Assembly (NCBI GenBank): GCA_003049465.1
Contig: PYSS01000069.1
Coordinates: forward strand, 124,001 to 188,000
DNA from: Magnaporthiopsis rhizophila
Taxonomy: Eukaryota; Ascomycota; Sordariomycetes; Magnaporthales; Magnaporthaceae
Reading direction: 5' to 3'
Length of the DNA stretch: 64,000 nucleotides
A program made the position numbers and the translations under genes. The notes under the pieces are model-generated. The model saw only the letters and a list, made by a program, of their open reading frames with translations. It was not told the origin of the DNA and did no database searches. Numbering within the stretch: the first letter of the stretch is position 1; every line of letters starts with the position of its first letter. Positions 10,231 through 23,100 of this stretch are shown piece by piece.

Positions 10231-12066
10231 CTACCTGAACAGCCTCAAGCCTTGCTCCTCCACGTTTGCACCTCCCATCTCCTCATCTTCGGACCCGCCA
10301 TCGTCCTCGCGCAGCTCCATCTTCTGCCCGAATAACGTGCCGAAGAAGCGATCGATAGCCTCCTGCTCCCAGCTCCGCCGATCCTCAGGCGCCATGAAGT
10401 TTTGCAGCTTCTCATGAACGGTGAACCGCAGCTTGCGGCCCTTGCTCGCGCGCCGGTCCACCACCTTGCGCGTCTTGACGTCCCTGGCCGCCGCACCCCA
10501 CCGCACCGTCGGAACCGACGACGAGCCCGGCCCGCCGTCTCCGCCCGAAGAATCCATGGTCCGCTGGTCCACAAGTTCCTTGAGCAGCAGCTGGTAGAAA
10601 TCAGCGTCATCGTAAATGGCTGCGTCCTCCTGCACCTTCTTGGCCGCTTGTACCGGCGCGCATGACCGTGGCACCCGCGTGCGCTTCACGAGCCGGTCTG
10701 ACTGCACGAGCTGATCGTCCAGCACCGAGGTAAGTGGCTGCATGGTTGCATTTCCCAGCTTACGTGAGGTAGCCACGGCCGTTGTGCTCCGGACTTTGTC
10801 CGACCACTTCTCGAGCACCTTCTTCCGGTGGGAGGCTGCCCGAGACTCGACCGTCTCCATATCTTCCCACAGCTGGTCGAGAGGGGTGTCGAGCCCCACT
10901 TCCCTCTTCCTTTTTTGACCAGCTGTGGCAGATGAAGCAGCGGGCAGCGAAGAACGGAAAGCCTCAATAGTGCTCCAGAGCTTGAGCGCGGCCTCTTCAG
11001 CTGCCTGGTATGGCTCATCGCCCGCCGAGTCTTGGTCGCTCGTAGAGATTGTGCCGAGGGAGTTGACAGCCACAAGCGCTTTCTGAAGTCTGATTCGGAT
11101 GTTGAGGAGAGCATCAAACGAACGACGCTGTTGCCGAACTGCGCTGCCCTTCTCGGCGTCTGCCTTGGCAGCCTCGGACATGGTCGACACGATGCTCTTT
11201 TGACCTTCACTCATGATCTTGCGGAGCTCTGCTCTCTCATCCGTGCCTCCATTCTCCGACTCATCGCCGCTTGTACCGTCTGTGTCGTCATCATCTTCAC
11301 TCCCGTCGTCACCGGAGCCGGAGCCAGCGCCATCTTCCAGTTCAGACTCATCCTCCGAGCTGGCGTCCTCCTCGTCTCTAATGGAATGATCCGAGTCCTC
11401 GTCCAGATCCTCCGTAGGACGCCCGCCCTCCTCTTCCGAGTCGGTGAGAAAGTCGGCCGCAGTAGGCCGTTGCCTTCGCTGAGCAGGAGTGAGTTTTGGC
11501 TTTGAGCTGCCGCGGAATGTAAACTTTGCAAACTTCTCCTCGTCGCTCTCGCACAAGGCTTCGTCGCTGTCTATCTCTTCGTCGTCGTCGATATGGTCCG
11601 CCTCGAGGTCGGCCGTCTCTGGGTCGTCGAACTCTTCGTCCTCCTCCTCTTCCTCCCCGGATGTGTCCTCATCATCCTCGTCATCGCCCTCCTCTTCGCT
11701 GCTTTCGTCCAGCGCCGCGCGGCTGACTCTCTTGCCGCTGTATTGGGGACCTAGAGAGACGGTATCTGTTCGGCGAAGTTTGCTCTTCCTACAAAGAAAT
11801 GGGGTTAGAACATGATTTGATACCTACCGCATCGTTCAGCGGTCTTACCCGACAGACACATAATGCTCGGTTCCGTCAAGCTCGTCCGAACCGTCTTCGC
11901 TTTGGCTGTCGTCGCTATCCTCCACAGGACCTTCGGCTTCGGGATCGTAATCTACGCTGAATCAGTAAAAAAAATCCAGCGCGAATTAACGGGCTTGAAA
12001 CTTACCCTTGGCTAATTTCTCTTCAAACTCAGCAAAGCGCTGCGCGCGACCCTTAGCAGGCGCCAT
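10231..12066 (-). CDS. BFR2: BFR2/AATF (TRAUB family) ribosome biogenesis protein, 573 aa
   Basis: This is a nucleolar factor of the small-subunit processome needed for early cleavage of pre-rRNA (yeast Bfr2; animal AATF/Che-1). Exons are 12066-12006, 11951-11849 and 11788-10231. Introns are 54 and 60 nt, and the total is 1722 nt. The N-terminus has the expected basic helix (KGRAQRFAEFEEKLAK) followed by long acidic Asp/Glu tracts to about residue 210. The AATF helical region follows (ADFLTDSEEE; LRKIMSEGQKSIVSTMSEA; NIRIRLQKALVAVNSLG). The C-terminal TRAUB domain has DDADFYQLLLKELVDQR, SKGRKLRFTVHEKLQNFMAP and an EAIDRFFGTLFG end. In intron 1 the first candidate acceptor would give a stop, so the next AG (cgtag) is used. 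It shares a 409-bp divergent promoter with IND1. Confidence 0.93.
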
Positions 12067-12475
12067 GTTTGGTATTTTCCCTGGCAATGGTGTAGCCGCA
12101 GGTCGTGTTGCGATGGTCCAGCGGCTTCAGCGAATGCGCACCCAAGAAAGTCAGAAGAAACCCCACCCAAATTTTCTCAAAAGTTTTAGCGGGTCTCAGT
12201 TTACTGCCTTGATAGACCGCCTTCTGGTCTTGCTGTTTTGGGCAAGAATATGGGTCCTGGCGGCTGCAGGATATGCGAATTCTGACGTATGAAGATCCTA
12301 GAATTGGAGCTTGAAGCTCCAGCTGCCAGGCCCCTCGGTACTTGGAATTGATACCGCCAGCCATGGTGAGTTGACAAGACCTACTGAGCGGATATTCGAG
12401 AGGTAATGCTACTGTACTGCCTCGATATTTGCGATTACGACATAGCTTGCCCGCCTGGTGCTGGTGCCGGCAAAC
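12067..12475. promoter_or_regulatory. bidirectional promoter, BFR2 / IND1
   Basis: The 409 bp between the two start codons must contain both promoters and 5' UTRs. No TATA box stands out. The pairing of a ribosome-biogenesis gene with a mitochondrial assembly gene would allow co-regulation by growth, which is inference. Confidence 0.6.
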
Positions 12476-13728
12476 ATGAATGCGACCTGGCGAAGGGCGT
12501 TCCATTCCTTGAGGCCATTACAACATGAAAATCCTATTGTATGTCTGTCGTCACTCGGTTCTTCTGAGCCAAGACCGCCATATCCAGTTTCGTAGCAGCC
12601 GCATGGGGCTTTGTTAGTTGCTATTTTAGACAACAACGCAGCTGACATGTGCTTCTCTACCTGATCTCAGGGGCTACCCAGAACAGGGGCGATCCCGCGT
12701 ATGCAGCGCGGCCTGCCTGAAAAGAGGAAGATAAAAGATGTTGCAAAGGTCATTGCCGTGTCCTCAGCAAAAGGAGGCGTGGGAAAGAGCACGGTTGCCG
12801 GTTCGTCTCTCGGTTTGCGGTGTCTCCCTAACCACACTGTGACTCCCCTGTAGATCCTTATGCTAATGCAAATATCATTGCGAACAGCAAATCTTGCACT
12901 GGCCTTCGCGAGGCTCGGACACAGGTCCGGTATCCTAGACACCGACATCTTCGGGCCTTCTATTCCAACCCTGTTCAACCTATCCGACGAACCAAGGCTT
13001 TCGCAGAGTACGAGACCGAAGTCCTCTCACCTTTTTATCTAATGACCTGCTGCTGACCCAATCACACGTGGCATAGATAACCAACTGCTGCCTCTCTCCA
13101 ACTATGGCGTCAAGACCATGTCGATGGGCTACCTCGTCGGCGAGGACGCCCCCGTCGTGTGGCGCGGCTTGATGGTGATGAAGGCCCTGCAACAGCTGCT
13201 GCACGAGGTCGACTGGGGAGGTCTGGACGTGTTGGTGCTTGACCTGCCGCCCGGCACCGGCGATACCCAGCTGAGCATCACGCAGCAGATCTTTCTGGAT
13301 GGTAACGACAATTCCCTCCCCTAGCTCATCAGACTGACTATATATATAGCTTCTAACCCACCTTTTCGGCCTCTGTTCCAGGATCCATTATAGTCACCAC
13401 ACCACACATCCTTGCGGTCAAGGACGCAGTCAAGGGCATCAACATGTTCAAGAAGGTCAATGTGCCCATCCTGGGCTTGGTGCAGAACATGTCCGTCTTC
13501 CGCTGTCCCCACTGCCACGGCGACACGGCCGTCTTCGGCTCCGACGGCGCGGTCCAGGATGTCTGCAGCCAGCATCAAATCGACTTTTTGGGTGGTCTGC
13601 CCCTCCACCCTAATATTGGCGACGATGCGCACAGGGGCTGTCCTACGGTGGTGGCTGAGCCTGAAAGCGAGAGGGCCGGCGTTTTCACCGGAATTGCAAA
13701 GGCCATTGGGTCAAAGATTGGGCTCTGA
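12476..13728 (+). CDS. IND1: IND1/NUBPL mitochondrial Fe-S P-loop protein, 294 aa
   Basis: This is a Mrp/NBP35-class P-loop NTPase of the mitochondrial matrix that helps install Fe-S clusters in respiratory complex I. Five exons: 12476-12538, 12671-12800, 12888-13007, 13077-13301 and 13382-13728; the total is 885 nt. The first exon encodes an Arg-rich amphipathic presequence (MNATWRRAFHSLRPL). The deviant Walker A, KGGVGKST, is at residues 55-62. Next come the switch segments ILDTDIFGPS and DLPPGTGD, then the cluster-binding CxxC (Cys221, Cys224 in FRCPHCHG). The presequence and the VQNMSVF-x-CPHC context point to IND1 rather than the cytosolic NBP35 or CFD1. The acceptors before exons 3 and 4 were picked as the only ones keeping the family reading frame. 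Complex I is present in moulds of this type, which fits. Confidence 0.93.
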
Positions 13729-13924
13729 GAATTCGCTCCCTTTCCTCCCACAAACGACCTCCAGGTCTATGTTTACAGATCCATGTATTCTAAGGACATC
13801 ATGACTATCGCTTCATATGAAAAGTCGGCCAAGGGGAATGAATTAAAACAACATGTGTATGGCAAATCATCGTCATCGGCCTAATCTCTCGCCATCATTC
13901 GGCGAGACAAGTTCACTCTCTCTC

Positions 13925-16900
13925 TCAGTGGAACATGATAGGTGCGCCATTGCGCCTCTGCTGCATTCCACCGCCAGCCTGGCCATCCTCGAAGTCGAGG
14001 AAGCCGGTGGCCGCGATCAGCACCATGAAGGCATCCGCGAGCTCAGCCACGAGCTGCTCCAGTCGTTGATCGACAGCTGCGACGCCGGCCGAGCGCTTTA
14101 GGACGTGCATCACAAGCATACGGTGGTCCGTCAGGAAGCGGCGCCCTTGTGGCACGTTGTGCGCCCCACGACAGACGATGGCCGCGTCAATGACGCGCAT
14201 CGCCCTGATCAGCAGGTCGTAGTGATCTGCCAGAGCCTTGGTGTTGCTCGGGTCTACCCAAATCAATGTCCCTCAGGGTTAGAAAATGGCGGCACCAGCA
14301 AGAAAAAAGGTGTGGGAGGGTTGCTTTCTTACCGATCTGCAGCTCGGGGTCAGCTGCGAAGAGACCCGAGAGCTCGATTGCCCGCATGAGATTGGCCTGC
14401 AAGACGTGCTTCGCTCCCTCGCGGCCCTGACAGAGCTGCAGCAGAAGTGCCAGCTTGGCGTTTTGGTATGCCTCTTGTTGATCAGAGCTCCCTGCTACAG
14501 TCATTACTATTAGCTGGGCTGGAACAGAACCGTGCCGGAAGCTCCCAGAGCTTTCCCGCTGCCGAATACTTACCGTCTTGTGCCGACTTGATATCGGCAA
14601 GGATGGTGTTGAGAGAGTCGACAAGGATGCCAATGAAGTTAAGGCGGTTGAGGGCCTCCACGATCTGATTATCATTCTCACGACGGCCCAGGTTCACAAA
14701 GGCACCCAGGAGTATCAAGGCGGCTGTCTGGCACGTCGGGTCGCCTCCAAAGGCGTCATCGCACACGACCGTCAACAACCGCTCGCCGTATACCCTGATC
14801 GCCTTGGCCGTCTTTCTCCGCCCGGGCACAAAGTCCCTGCCGTCATCAATAATGCCGGTGAGGTAGCGGTAGCAGATGGCATAGTATACCGAGCGGAGCT
14901 CTGTGTTGCCCGCCCGCCTGCCTATCGAGTGGAGGCACACCTCAAAAAGCTGGAAGAGCTTTTCACTGATCAGGTTGCCCACGGCGCGACTGTCCTTGTC
15001 GTGAGATTCCGAAGCGGAAAGGTCAAGTTTGAATAGCAGGACACGGGCCAGCTTCGCGAGTTCGAACGCCTCCGTTGGCCGGTCCGATCCGAACGATTCG
15101 AGGCTTGGCAGTATTGCTTGAAGGGCCTGCAGCAAAAAGGCAACCTTGGCTGTGCCTTGAAGCTCGCTCGACTCAAACATGACCAGAAGAAGGTTTACCC
15201 AGCTGCTGAGAACCTTGCGTCTCTCGCATTCGGCCTCCGTCTGGCGGTTGCAGTACACGAGGAATTCTTCCAATGCCGTCTGTTCCTGGTCTATATTGGA
15301 GATCTCTTTGGGATTGGCGATCTGGCCGTTCTGGGCGTCTTGCCTCTTTTTCAGTGCAATGACCTGCCGGACCCTGTCGATGTTGTAGACGGGCATCGAC
15401 GCGGGCCCGTCCTCCATGCAGCCTTTGAGGTCGAGATCCCGGAAGTAGGTAAACTCAGGAGTGGCGATGTTCCATTGCCCCTCCGACGGTAGGAAATCGA
15501 ACAAGTCAAACACGGTCGGCACTGTCTGCGCCGTGTCCGAGTCGCCGCTCTTGATCTGGCCGTTGAGAGCATCAAAGATACGGCGCTTGAGGCTCGGCAG
15601 GCGGTTCTGGGCCACGCTGCAAAGCTCGATTGCCAAGTAGTCGAATGTCATATTCCTACACGCGAGGTACTCAACAAAGCCGACGGCAGCATCAGACATG
15701 AGCGAGCTGACGTCGTTGATATCCTGACCCTCCCACACGAGATCGGGCCGGATCGACTCCTCGCGCATGATGAGGTGGAAGACAATGTCGTTCCGGCGTA
15801 GCTCCTCTAGAACGATGCTGGAAGACAGCGGCGAGCTCCAGAGGATCTGGAGTATCCTCATGATCTTGTACTTGAGCGACACCAGCCAAGTACGCATTCC
15901 GAGATTCTCATCGCCGAAGGGGGTCTCGAGGAGAACTCTGAGTAGGTTGTGGAACAGGGATGTGCGCTCTTCGAACTGGCCCCTCGGTTCGACCGTCAGA
16001 TGGCCGACTCCACACTTGAATCCTAGGAGGAGGTGTGCTATCGTGGGCTGGTTGGGTGAGGCGCGCAGACAGGAGTAGAGGAAATCCAGGATGTATGTTT
16101 TGATTTGGTAGTTGGGCGCATTTGCCTCGCGGGCGAGGTCGAGCGGGTGCACCATCTCGGCGATGAGGGAGCCGGCGATGGACTCGGCCTCTCCGTCCTT
16201 CTCCAGTGCCACAACTGCCTTGTTGCGGTACGACTGGCGACCTGGGCCTGGGTTCCAGGCTGAGATCAGTTTAGATGACGCCGATATCTTGTCCAGCAGC
16301 CTCAGGCATGCCATGGTCAGCTCGGGGTGGCCCAGACCACAGAAGCGCCCGAGGTCTGCCACAACCTCCAAGTGGCTCACAAACCCCTCCTCGAAGGAGG
16401 CGTATGCCGCGTGAGGCACGGGCCGTTGCCGTTGGCCCGAGTGGGCCTTGACGATTTGGCGGACGAGGTCCACATAGGTGTCCTGAAGCTCGAGAACTCG
16501 GGACACCAGCTCTACCGCCCGGATGATGCCTTGGATGAGGGGCGAGTCTGGCGAGGCGGTGCCGATGTCGTTGGATTCCTGATGTATCGTGCCGAAGAGT
16601 GAATCCACCACCTGGCTGTTGAACATCCACTCCATCACTCGGGCAAACGGGTGGAGGCAGACGTAGGTGGCGAGATCCTTGGTGGAGATGATGGTGTCCA
16701 CGGCTATGCTGGTGTCGTTGCCCAGGATGATGAGATCTTCGTTGAACGAGTTGAGGCACCGAAGAGCAAACTCCAGACACGTCAGCCGCAGTACCTGCAG
16801 CTGAGAAGCATCCTGGAGCTCTTTTGACTTGACCCCAAAAACGTGGCCCAAGACGAAGTCGACGTATGGCTCGATACCCGGCATCCTGACACTGGAGCCG

Positions 16901-19152
16901 AGCGCCTCGGGGAACGGTAGCGAGTCTTTGAGTAGGCTTGCGCCCTCGCAAGGCGAAACGAGCGCGATGAGGATATGGATAAATGCGTTGGGCTCCTCGA
17001 ACCCATTACCAATCACCTCGAACACAGAGTCCATAAGCACCGACACGCTCTGACTGGCCACCGGTGCAGGGCCGCGCTGGGGCGCAGCTGGAACTTGGAA
17101 GCTACCGCCTACAAAGGCGTCGATGTATTCCCACATGATTCCGCTCTGGTGCTCCGTTTTTCGTGACATCAGGGCCGCCAAAGCGTAGAAGCCACACGCC
17201 CGGAGCCTTGGGGGAATGTGACAACTTGTTAGCTCCAGGATGAGCTTGACGAGGTCGCCGTCATGCGTTAAGAGAAACCCTCTTGCTTCCTCACTCCGAG
17301 AGGAAAGTTTGGCTATTAGGCGAAGGTAGCATTCTAGAAGCATTGCCTCCTCAGGCTCTGATTCCTCCAGCTCCCCTCCTGGCTTGGCCGTCCGGAACCC
17401 CTGACTCTGCTGAGCACTAGGCCGGTCACGGATTTTTTTGGTGAAGAACTCCAGCTCCTTGAAGATCTGAGACCACGTCAGCGACTGTGTTCTCCTCATC
17501 TTTCCCGAGGCGTGGTGGCTGTCCTCGAGAAGGAATTCGTTTGCCAGCCTAGCGTGCGGCTCAGTATCGGTGATGGCCTGTAACATCTCGCAGAAAGCAC
17601 ACACAAGCGGGGTCGACGCCCGCCGGGACGCCCACTGCATGAAGCCGGCGAGGTTGCTCTCCGGATCGGACCAAAAGGCGTCTGCGGCGTCTGGCCGTCG
17701 CTCGTATGCGTAGGATACTATGACGAGAAATCGCTCGAGGTCCAGATCCTGCTCGTGGAACCGGCCGAGCTGACGCTGTTCATCCTCTTCGACGCGCAGT
17801 TTCCGCAAGACGTCGGGCAGATTTGTGATGAAGGCGTCGACGAAGTCCCCAAGCTGCGCCATCAAACAGTCGTGGAAGTAGTCTGAGAAGGGGATGGACT
17901 CGGTTGCCAGCGACGGAGACTTGCGCTGCAGCCACTGCCGGATGCCAATGCGCGAAGGGTCCTGCCATTCTGGGGTGGCAACATCGGCCGCAACCGACAG
18001 CATGAAATCGAAGCCGCCATCCTTAAGGGCCTCAATGAACTGCTTCGTCCGCTCCTTGTCCTCCTTGTCTATGTCGATGGTTGGATCGTCGACAGGGCCC
18101 TCGACGTACCAGCCGCTGTACTCTGCAATCCACCATACCCTGATAGCGGCGTACATGAACGGCATGGGCCAGGACTGATCGTCAGGTTGCTTGACGACCT
18201 TCTCATTTAGAGTCCTGGCGACCACCATGTCCCCGATGCCTTCGGTGGAGCCGTAGACGCGGATGTATGCTCCCAGAACAGTAAAAAGGTGGACGAGAAG
18301 ATGGTCGTACTTGTCGGCTTTCTTCAGGTAGCGGAGAAGCGCTTCAAAGTTGGAGCTGTCGGCGTGCCGCTTGTCGATAGCAGCGCAGAGTATCACGGCC
18401 AGGTTCTCGTGCTGTTGGATGAGGCTGAGGCGGCAGAACTCGATGGTCTCGAGCTCGGGCGGTCTCGAGCCGCTGGTCTGGGCCAGCAAGATCTTGTCCG
18501 ACAGCTTCTGCAGCCACTGCTTGATCAGCATCATGGCTGACATGCACCGTGGCACAATCTTCTGGTCTGCCGGTGGGTTAGGCGCCCCGGGCGTCGGCGC
18601 GCCGAAGACATACTGAGCGACGATCTCGCCCAGGGTCTGTTGCACGCTGTCATCGAGGCGGTCGTCGTTGGCAAGCTGGATGCATATCCTCATGCAGTCG
18701 AGAAGGTACTTTCGCTGCTGGTGGAACCGGATAAGGGCGCACTCGAGAAGCGGCCTGCCAAGCGTTATTTGGCTGTCCTGCGATTCGAGCAGGAGCTTGG
18801 CCGCCTCGATTTCGTCGAGATCGACCTCATCGGCGAGCTGGAGGCAGTACTCCTGGAACTCTTTGTTGACCGAGTATTCGTCGTCTTGGATCTTGATCTT
18901 GCCTGTGGTGGGCCGTTGTTCCGTGAGCACATAGTTCCGCTAGAAACGCGGCGGAGGGGTCAAACCCAGCCTGGACTGACCTGTCTGGACCTGGTCCCTG
19001 CTTGCCTGCTTTCTCGGCGGCTTTTGGAGGAAGGTCTTAAAGTTCTCGAGGTTTGCATTGAGCTCTTGGTCCAGGGACTGGGCCGCCCCGTTCGGGTTTT
19101 CTCCTAGCGCCAGCAGGTCGCCGCACAGGGACTGGAGACTCTCGAGAGACAT
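13925..19152 (-). CDS. NUP192: nucleoporin NUP192/NUP205, 1663 aa
   Basis: This is a large alpha-solenoid scaffold of the inner ring of the nuclear pore complex, partner of Nic96 and Nup53. Four exons: 19152-18981, 18902-14574, 14494-14333 and 14253-13925; introns are 78, 79 and 79 nt, with 4992 nt spliced. Joints were set by phase and family reading; for example exon 1 ends in QVQTG and exon 2 resumes KIKIQDDEYSVNKEF. The conserved N-terminal stretch QLADEVDLDEIEAAKLLLES and the head/tail leucine-rich helices throughout match the family, as does the length (usually 1650-2050 aa). The last exon carries the C-terminal helices with KRSAGVAAVDQRLEQLVAEL. The 3' end lies 196 bp from that of IND1 (convergent). 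The 5' end is divergent from TEL1. Confidence 0.95.
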
Positions 19153-20129
19153 GGTGGGTGGTTAGGAGCGCATCGCCAGGTCAGCCAGAGGAGCGTGGTG
19201 CGCAGTGCGCGTTACGCATAGGGCGAGGCTCGCAGGTCGCGCCTGGTTTGCGATCCAGCTGAGCTCGGGGCGAGAAGCTAGTTGAGATGCTCGTTGGAGG
19301 TCGTAGGCGGGTGGGCTCGTGGTAGTCGGTTTTGCCGGCGACGGGTGCCTCACGCGCTCCAGTCAGGTTCTGGAAGCAAGAACGCGATCCAACTTTCTTT
19401 GAGCTCAGACTGCATGCAAACTCCACACGAATTGACGTCTGAGTTGGTGACTGGCGGAGGGTATGTCGCAAGTACGGAATTTTGCGTGGCCAAGTCTACT
19501 GGATATCTTGTAGCGTGGACATTGGTGTGGGGAGCTTTAAGTCGTCCGTCCAACCATACGCGCCGCCCAAAGGCTCGAAGGCGTGTGGGGCTCCAGCAAG
19601 GGCGACCGATTCGCTGGCTGCAGCAAGCAAACATCAATTTCATGGGGAGAGCGCACCCTCTGGCAGCTAGAGGCGCCAGGCAGGCAAGCCACGCCGAGGC
19701 CCCCCGTCACGCTCACTTGACAAAAGTGCAGCCTCAGGACAAGGGGCTGTTTATCTTTTCTTTTCTTTTTATCTGCCTGGAGAAACTCCATGGCGTCAAT
19801 GAGATTTGATTGCTTGCGCCTTTGTCTTTCGTCCTGCTCACCGCTGGCTGCGACTGACATTGGTGTGTTTTATGACCAATCCCTTGGCTTATTCTGGCGT
19901 GACAACAACAACTGCGCGACACTGCAAAAGGATATCACACACGCCGCTCGCTGAAGATCCGACGCCTCAGCCAGTTGCCTCCAGGATTTGGGCCCGCCAC
20001 TTGGGTCAACGTTTGCGTATGTGTAGCTGCCAACAGCAACCACTGCTTGCAAGCCACACGCCCGGCAGCCCAGCCGGGGCTCACTCTGAGTCTCGTCGAG
20101 AAGCTCAAACCTATGGATGACGTTGCAGG
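19153..20129. promoter_or_regulatory. divergent promoter region, NUP192 / TEL1
   Basis: 977 bp separate the two start codons. A CCAAT string lies near 19875. Open frames here are short and overlapping with no splice-consistent model, so I see no extra gene. No other element is proposed. Confidence 0.55.
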
Positions 20130-23100
20130 ATGCCGCCTCGAAAAGCTCCTACGAGGAGTGCAACTCTCGATCACATACGCCGTATGCCCATGACACGTCG
20201 CATTTGCTGTCCTCGAGAGATTCGCTGAGTCTAACGGTTTTGAAACAGTCACGATTATCAGTGGCAATGTCAATGATCGCGTCAGCGCATTAAAGGGTAC
20301 ATACATGGATGCCCCTTTTCTTGGGCCGGATCCATCCAACGCACCTTGCTGACAACCACTAGAGCTGATCGAATTCGCCTCGCGAGGCGACAGGATGTAA
20401 GTATGAGAGATTTACAAGTCGATTTACAAAGCATGACCTCGTCAAAGCTAATGCGCGTCCCCAGCAAACCACTGGCGGATAAGCTCGTCCATGAACTCTT
20501 GGAGGCCATCTTCCACTGTGCCATTGCAGAGAAAACAACGTACTATGGAGGCTCCAAGACCACCAAGACCACGACCACGCAAGCCGAGAACCGGCTCCGC
20601 CTCTGCGCCAAAGCTCTCCGCACCATTCTCATGCAGCGGGCCGCAAAGTTGGGGGTCAAAGCGCAAAGGGCTGTCGTCGACCACATCACTCAGGCGCTGC
20701 CTGGTCCCGACCGGGAGTTTGTCGAGCCTCTTCGCAAGGATTATATCAAGTCTTTGATGGTCCTGCTCGGACGCCCTGCGAATGTGGAGCAACTAGGGCG
20801 GAACGACGCCGGAGGTTGGCTGGCGTGTGTCGACTTCTTCATTGATACTATATCGCAGTCCCTTGGCAATGGAGACCGTGAGCTTAGCGTACCACCACGC
20901 GGTTCGCCCGCTCCTGGGACTTCGTCGACAGCTAGGTCCGGCGCTTCCACCAGCCAGCGCAATGGCGAGAAGCAAGGCCTGAAGCAGCCGCTTGAGGAAA
21001 TGGTGCAGTGCGTGCTGTATCTAGTATCCGCCACAAACGCCCCCCTGCGACTCCGATCCAAAGAGCTCACGGCCACGGTTGTCCAGGTGCTGCAGATCCG
21101 CGATTTCAACGTGAGCAAGTTGCACCAGGTCGCTTTCGGAGCCATCAACTCCATTCTTTCCAGCCTCCAGGCCGACAACCTGACCCTGGTCGCCGGCGTC
21201 GTCCGCGACATCCTGGCGCTACTCAGTCACTGGTGGCAGCCGCACTCGTCAAAGAACGACGAGTTGCTGAATTCAATCCGAGATGAGATTCTTCGCACAA
21301 TCCTCATACTCCTCCCCCATATCGACGCCCTCGCGCAGAACTCCGAGGACGGCTCTGTCTTGGCCGACATGGAAGAGCTCTTGGACGCGCTCTGGCTCGA
21401 GTACTCGAGGCGCGACGAGCGTACGCATCTTCAGCTAGCCGACCTCGACTTCTCGTCCGTCCCAGCCGACTACTTCTGCACGAGGCTATTTGGCCTCCGA
21501 CCATTCCACCCAACCGCGGAGCGCAGCTGGGCGGCTGTCGAGGCTATTGCCTCACTCGAGTCGATATATTCACGAAACGCAAGACAACGGCGACTACTGG
21601 CCGTAGAGCCTGAGATGGATCGGCCACGCAAAAGGCGTCGAGTGGATGAGAATCGCCACAGACTGTATCAGAGGCTGCGGTCCGCCGAGGACACGATGAA
21701 GCTCGTCGCTCTACATACCTTGCCCTTTCAAGTGGCCGTCGAGACCCCGTCGTTGGGCGACTTCTCAGACATTCTCAGCCTTCTCATGTCGCTGATCAGT
21801 CATAAGCAGTCGACTATTGCCTCCTGGGCGATGATTGCATGCGCGAGGTAGGTCTCTTCTATCGCTCAGTTGCAAACTCTCGCTGACAGATCGACACCAT
21901 CTTTTCAGTTACGCTGCCATCCCTCTAGGTAGAGACATGTCGCTCACGACGTCGTGGTCTCAAATCTGGCAGGTGGCCGTCCGTTCCGTAAGCCACCAAG
22001 GGACCAGCCGGGCAGCGTGTGCGCTCCTGCACTCGATTCTCGAGTCGGAACTTCTGCCGTATCACGAGATTGCCGACAGTGTCAACGCTGTCATCACCAC
22101 GGCGGATATCAGCGGTCCGGCCGTCCTCGTTGACGCATCTTTGGTCCTGATGCTACATCTCCTGCATCTCAGAAATACTATGCTGCCTGGAGCAAGCCAG
22201 GCCACAGGCAATCATATAATTCGGTGGCTGTTCTCCAAGTGGAATCCAGGTAAGAACTGCCAAACAACTTCTATGCCACATCCCAAGAAACCAAGACGGC
22301 AAACTCATATCAACACAACCTAGCCGATTATACATACGCCACGTCGCACTCGCGACATGCCAATCCTCTTGATATCGTGAACCTGCTCAGAGCCTGTTTT
22401 GGAAGCCAGCCATTCAAGTCAACCGGCTTGACCGCCGTTTTCGGGGGGTATGTTTATCAATACTGCCGGCAGCAGTCAGAGGACAGCGAAATGATGGACT
22501 ATCTTGTCCTAAACCCTACAAGCTCCCGGAAACATGGCGACCGACTGATTTGCAGCTCACCAACTCGGACTGAAGCCGGCACAAATGCGGCCGACGCTGC
22601 AGATGCGAATGCTGCCAAGAAGCTGATCCTGGAGCTGCTCCATCCAAAACTGAGCGAGTCCCTGGGAACGGCAGAGTCTTGGGGGGGGCGCGGGTCACAC
22701 GGCGAAGGTGCTGCCCAGGTGTCTACTGAGCGCCTGCAGAGCCTCGTTAACTGTGCCCTTGTCGGGGTCATGATGCTCCCACAGTTCGAGGGGATGAACA
22801 CGGCGCTGTCCAGGGAGGTGGAAACAGCCTCATCCTCCCTCGTTGACAGAATTCTCAAGGCAGTCTTGGCCGCTGGACAAACACAGAACTTTTCCGAGAT
22901 CTGTCTCAGCTCCGTGGCCGCGTATCTGCCGGGGCTGAACGCGTCCGACCTTACGCGGTTCCGCAAAGAGAACAAGCCACTACTCGAACTTTTTTCTAAA
23001 CTGTCCTCAGCCATCAGCGAGAAATCCTCGCAGCAGTCATCTAGCGCTGCGCTGGACATGATGGATATCGATGACGACTTTGGCTCACAGGCGAGCCTGG

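Noticed and set aside
12476..13728. Assignment to cytosolic NBP35 or CFD1
   Set aside because: An Arg-rich presequence replaces the N-terminal Cys cluster of NBP35, and the VQNMSVF..CPHC context is that of IND1.
16271..16951. 226-codon frame in NUP192
   Set aside because: Out-of-frame shadow of a well-supported nucleoporin exon.
22447..22600. Extra intron in TEL1 beginning at GTATGT
   Set aside because: The frame stays open and reads as family-like text (MMDYLVL, then AAKKLILELLHPK) across the site, so splicing is not needed.
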